Below are positions 60,986 to 64,000 of a DNA stretch of 64,000 bases, piece after piece; positions within the stretch are counted from its first letter, which is position 1; every line of letters starts with the position of its first letter. The position numbers and the translations under genes are program-made. A model generated the notes under the pieces. The model worked only from the letters and a program-made list of their open reading frames with translations, was not told where the DNA came from and did no database searches. The stretch comes from Serinus canaria (lineage: Eukaryota; Chordata; Aves; Passeriformes; Fringillidae), in contig NC_066315.1 of the NCBI RefSeq assembly GCF_022539315.1, positions 90,064,990 to 90,128,989 of the forward strand, read 5' to 3'.

Positions 60986-63607
60986 AGAAGTTGTGGCTCA
61001 CACACTCATAACAAGCTCTCATTACACATCCCAGTTGTGCCCTGCAGCAGCAGCTTGAGCCTCCGTTAACACCAGGTTTGGGTGTCAGCCAAGAGGGCAG
61101 AGGTGCCTGCCTTCACTCTCAAAACACAGGGACAGATGTCCTGCTGCTGTCTGCTCCTTCTCTGATCAGTGGTGAGGTGGGGGCTGGGGAAAGAGGGATT
61201 GCTGCAGCGGGAGGCAAGGAACAGATCAACCAGGGCAGGCGCCACTTTCTCCAGCCCTTTGAGTTGCTGGGCTGTTAGTTCTGCTCTCACCTTTGTACCC
61301 CATCTTCTCCAGGGAAGAGTTTCTGGTTCTTGTCTCTTCTGAGCAGAGCAGGAGGAGGTGAGTTGAGGTCATGCCACAGATAGAGGAATGGCTATTTTGT
61401 GCCTTTGTATTGCAGATCTCAAGTAGGAGGCAGATATGGTGTACTGCAGGAGAAAAGGGAGAGGTAGGAAGACATGTGGGGGAGAGAGGGTGCACATCTG
61501 TTCCTAGCCTCCCCCCAAAAAATTGAAGTGGCCTTTCACACTTTGAAAGCTGTTGTGAAGCTTCTGAGCTGTACCCTTCTGAAATAAGCACCCAGAAACC
61601 ACAAATCCCCAGAAGCTGTAATATTCCTTTTGGAGATGTTGCCCTTCTCTGCCACTTCCTGACTAACTCACTTCCAGCAGCTACACTGACCTGAGTCCTG
61701 TGGGCTCAGAACTTAAATAAATGCATGGTTTTATTGGCAGTGAGAGGTAAAGGCTCTCAACACAGGAAGATTGTGCATCTGTCTTTATGTATAGCTTATG
61801 AGATCTCAGTAATATCGGTAAGTAATGGTATCAAAATTTCTGAATTATTGTAAAGTCTATGTAAATACAAAAAAATAAAAAAATTCTTTCCATCAGCAAT
61901 AAGATATTCCATTTCCATTTGACCATGAATGTAGGCATCTAGCACAAAAGGACTTGAGCCAACTACAATTTGAATGACGTCCTGACAACAACACAATATC
62001 CAGTTTAAGGATTGAGAGCATAATATTTCCATATTTTTTTTCTGGATCCACTATTTCAGAACACCTCCAGATCTCATATTTTTGAGACTTTTTTCTGCTT
62101 CTTTGGTTGATTCCTACTACTTTTTGGTGGCTCTTGTTACCCCCAGGCAAACTTTGTAGCTCTGATGCACCATTTTGTACAAAGAATAGCGAGAAAGCTT
62201 TCTACCTATCTGCCTCTCTTCTATATGTAGCTGGCTGTCATGGGAGATAATGGTTCCTGAACTGCCAAACCAAAAATCACCAGATTTCTTTGCAGTGTCT
62301 GTCCAGGGTCCTTTTCTTTTCAATTTTACCCTACTGCTTCTGCAAAGCCTTGCAGCTTAGTGAAAAAAGGGTTAGGTTAAAGTTGTTGCCTCTTCTCCTT
62401 GATTTAGTCATTTTAGATATATTTCTTGTTGTATTTCAACTGTGCGGCACTCATCTTTGGTCAGGCAGGACTTGCAGAAAATGAGCAACAGAGAGTGAGT
62501 GCTTTACCATAGGACTGTGAGAGCTCAAGTGCCATGCAGCATTGAGGATATAGCAGGGTCTTGGTCCAACTGCAGCCTTGGTTGTGTGGATGTATGTACA
62601 AAATCCCAAAAGGAGCAGTTGATATTATGTGGGCAATGTTTTGTTTGGCTATTGCTTGAGGTTTAAGGTAAATGACATTGTTGGTCACAGAGGGAGGTTA
62701 TATTGGTGTGGCATGTGATGGCATTACATGCTTAATGGCACCACAAAAAATGACTGGCTCAAATGGCAACTCTTAAAAAAGTAAACAGCTTCCCCATCAG
62801 TTGCTTTGGATCAGTTTATGTACAAGTGGAAGTATTTTGCTATGATGAAATATGTGCTAAGAACAAAGTTGAGACTGTTTTGAAACACCTGACCTGAATC
62901 TCAAGTACATTTAAGGTTGAGAGAAATTGCAGTGAAAATTCAGTTATCTAAAGTCTTAGCAACATGGTAAGAAATTTATAGTGAAGATGTGGAACAGCTT
63001 GAAAATTCTGTGACATCTGTATTTTCCTTTGCTATGATTTCTGAAGAATTAAGGCACTGTCAGATTTGCTAACCATTTAGTTTAACCTTTTAAAGAGATC
63101 AAATACCTTAAAATCCTCAGGGGTTAGGAGGCCAAAGTGTCTTCTAAGTGGCTCACTGCTTTCTCTCATGCTTTAATATCTGTATAGGTCTGATAAATTT
63201 TGTGGGATTCATTTGACCAAGTGCAGTGTAGGTGGCTGCATCTGATACAGTCACTGTAGTCTCCCACTGGTGCCTACAGCAGTTAGTAGCAGATGCTTCT
63301 AGAGAGTGAATCATCTCATCTTAAGGTTTACCCTAGGCAAGTCAATATAAGTTATGACATACCAATATTAATCACATCAAATTTGAAGTTTTACACTTTT
63401 TAAAATATACTGGGACATAAAATTTCTCACATAAACTTAAGTCTTGGAAAACATATGCTATCCTCTTCTTTCAGTCTTTGATGTCCATGTGACACATGTT
63501 TTTTAGTGGTTGAAGGCCTCTGAAGTGCATTCATTGAACACCTGGACATGTAACCATGTGTGTTAGATGCTTGTGTTTGCATATATCAGCCCAAGTAGGC
63601 ACAAAGC
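60986..63607. other. Unique stretch; GC-richer patch at 61.0-61.6 kb
   Basis: No gene recognised. Bases 61000-61600 are clearly less AT-rich than the surroundings and hold opposing frames of 66, 74 and 121 codons plus splice-donor-like AGGTGAGT at about 61357. None gives a recognisable protein. It could be a decayed exon, an unrecognised LTR or simply a local compositional patch. Confidence 0.4.
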
Positions 63608-63679
63608 CAACCTTTCAGCAGATTATAAAAACAACCTTTCAGCAGATTATAAAAACAACCTTTCAGCAGATTATAAAAA
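63608..63679. repeat. Three exact tandem copies of a 24-bp unit
   Basis: CAACCTTTCAGCAGATTATA (unit then AAAA) occurs at 63608-63631, 63632-63655 and 63656-63679 with no mismatch. It is a young minisatellite-like array in unique DNA. The unit is 24 bases, divisible by three, but no frame across it is protein-like. Confidence 0.97.
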
Positions 63680-64000
63680 TTAGGTGAAGATTTATTTCCT
63701 TCACTTTATTTGTCTGTGCTGTCTGTCCATATTATGACTGTTCATATATTTTTTTTCTTCATTGGTTTTGGTTTTTTTTTTCCCCTTAAAATGTCTGTTT
63801 CTGGGCAGTGAGCAGCACCTCTCCTGTATTCTCTTGTCCATCTCTCTCATGGTGTCTTATGCAGTCCTTGGTTGGTAATTTCCTCACAGGGTTTCCTCCC
63901 TCCTTTTTATCTACAGAACTTCATTTTGGAATGGGTTAAGAGGTTGTATTCAAGCTGACTGCCTTCTGATCACTCCTTATCTGTGCTCTGGGGCATGCTT
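63680..64000. other. T-rich unique stretch at window end
   Basis: Nothing is recognised apart from T-runs (63748-63755, 63772-63781). No sign of a gene entering or leaving at the window edge. Confidence 0.5.

Noticed and set aside
61226..61591. 121-codon minus-strand open frame in the GC-richer patch
   Set aside because: Frames are open on both strands here because stop codons are rarer in GC-richer DNA; no domain recognised.
1..64000. tRNA, rRNA, CRISPR array or prokaryotic-type operon
   Set aside because: No tRNA box B (GGTTCGAATCC-like) cluster, no rRNA-like blocks, no spacer-repeat array and no compact coding; the CR1 and ERV-L content identifies a bird nuclear genome.

Overview
The window reads as non-coding DNA from a bird genome. 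It is AT-rich and CpG-poor. Its interspersed repeats are mainly chicken-repeat-1 (CR1) LINE copies with the typical avian 3' untranslated region and octamer tails (ATTCTGTG/ATTCTATG type), plus one solo LTR of avian ERV-L type. I found no exon, tRNA, rRNA or intact protein gene that I can defend. The longest open reading frames (about 100 to 200 codons) either lie inside CR1 copies or look like chance. The window is probably intergenic or inside a very large intron; species and neighbouring genes cannot be told from it.

Layout. 1-7.4 kb: unique AT-rich DNA. 7.4-16 kb: a run of plus-strand CR1 3' fragments (7436-7888, 11712-11858, 13608-13693, 13725-14245, 14595-14646, 15890-15999). 16-34.5 kb: mostly unique DNA, with an ancient minus-strand CR1/L3-like fragment (18655-18975), a degenerate tandem repeat (19475-19560), an imperfect hairpin (20325-20367) and a few stretches that could be conserved regulatory DNA. 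34.5-38 kb: the longest CR1 copy, with a decayed reverse transcriptase end (34520-35478), an ancient CR1/L3-like piece (35745-35965) and a minus-strand CR1 (37562-37995). 41.2 kb: a compound TA/TG microsatellite. 43.2-43.9 kb: a nested insertion in which an ERV-L-type solo LTR (43390-43798) splits a CR1. 47.3-47.7 kb: an ancient minus-strand CR1. 49.2-52 kb: a perfect 28-bp-arm hairpin, two recent short tandem duplications and a perfect 15-bp-arm palindrome. 52.3-54.2 kb: two more CR1s. 56.1-56.7 kb: an ancient L3-like fragment. 58.7-61 kb: two CR1 pieces. 63.6 kb: a 24-bp unit repeated exactly three times.

Nothing here amounts to a cooperating gene system. The most distinctive signals are structural: the perfect hairpin at 49231-49291, the palindromes at 51931-51961 and 7967-7990, the near-identical 73-bp tandem duplication at 50508-50653, and the nested CR1/LTR insertion. 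Repeat families were assigned by recognising consensus-like sequence, not by running a database search.
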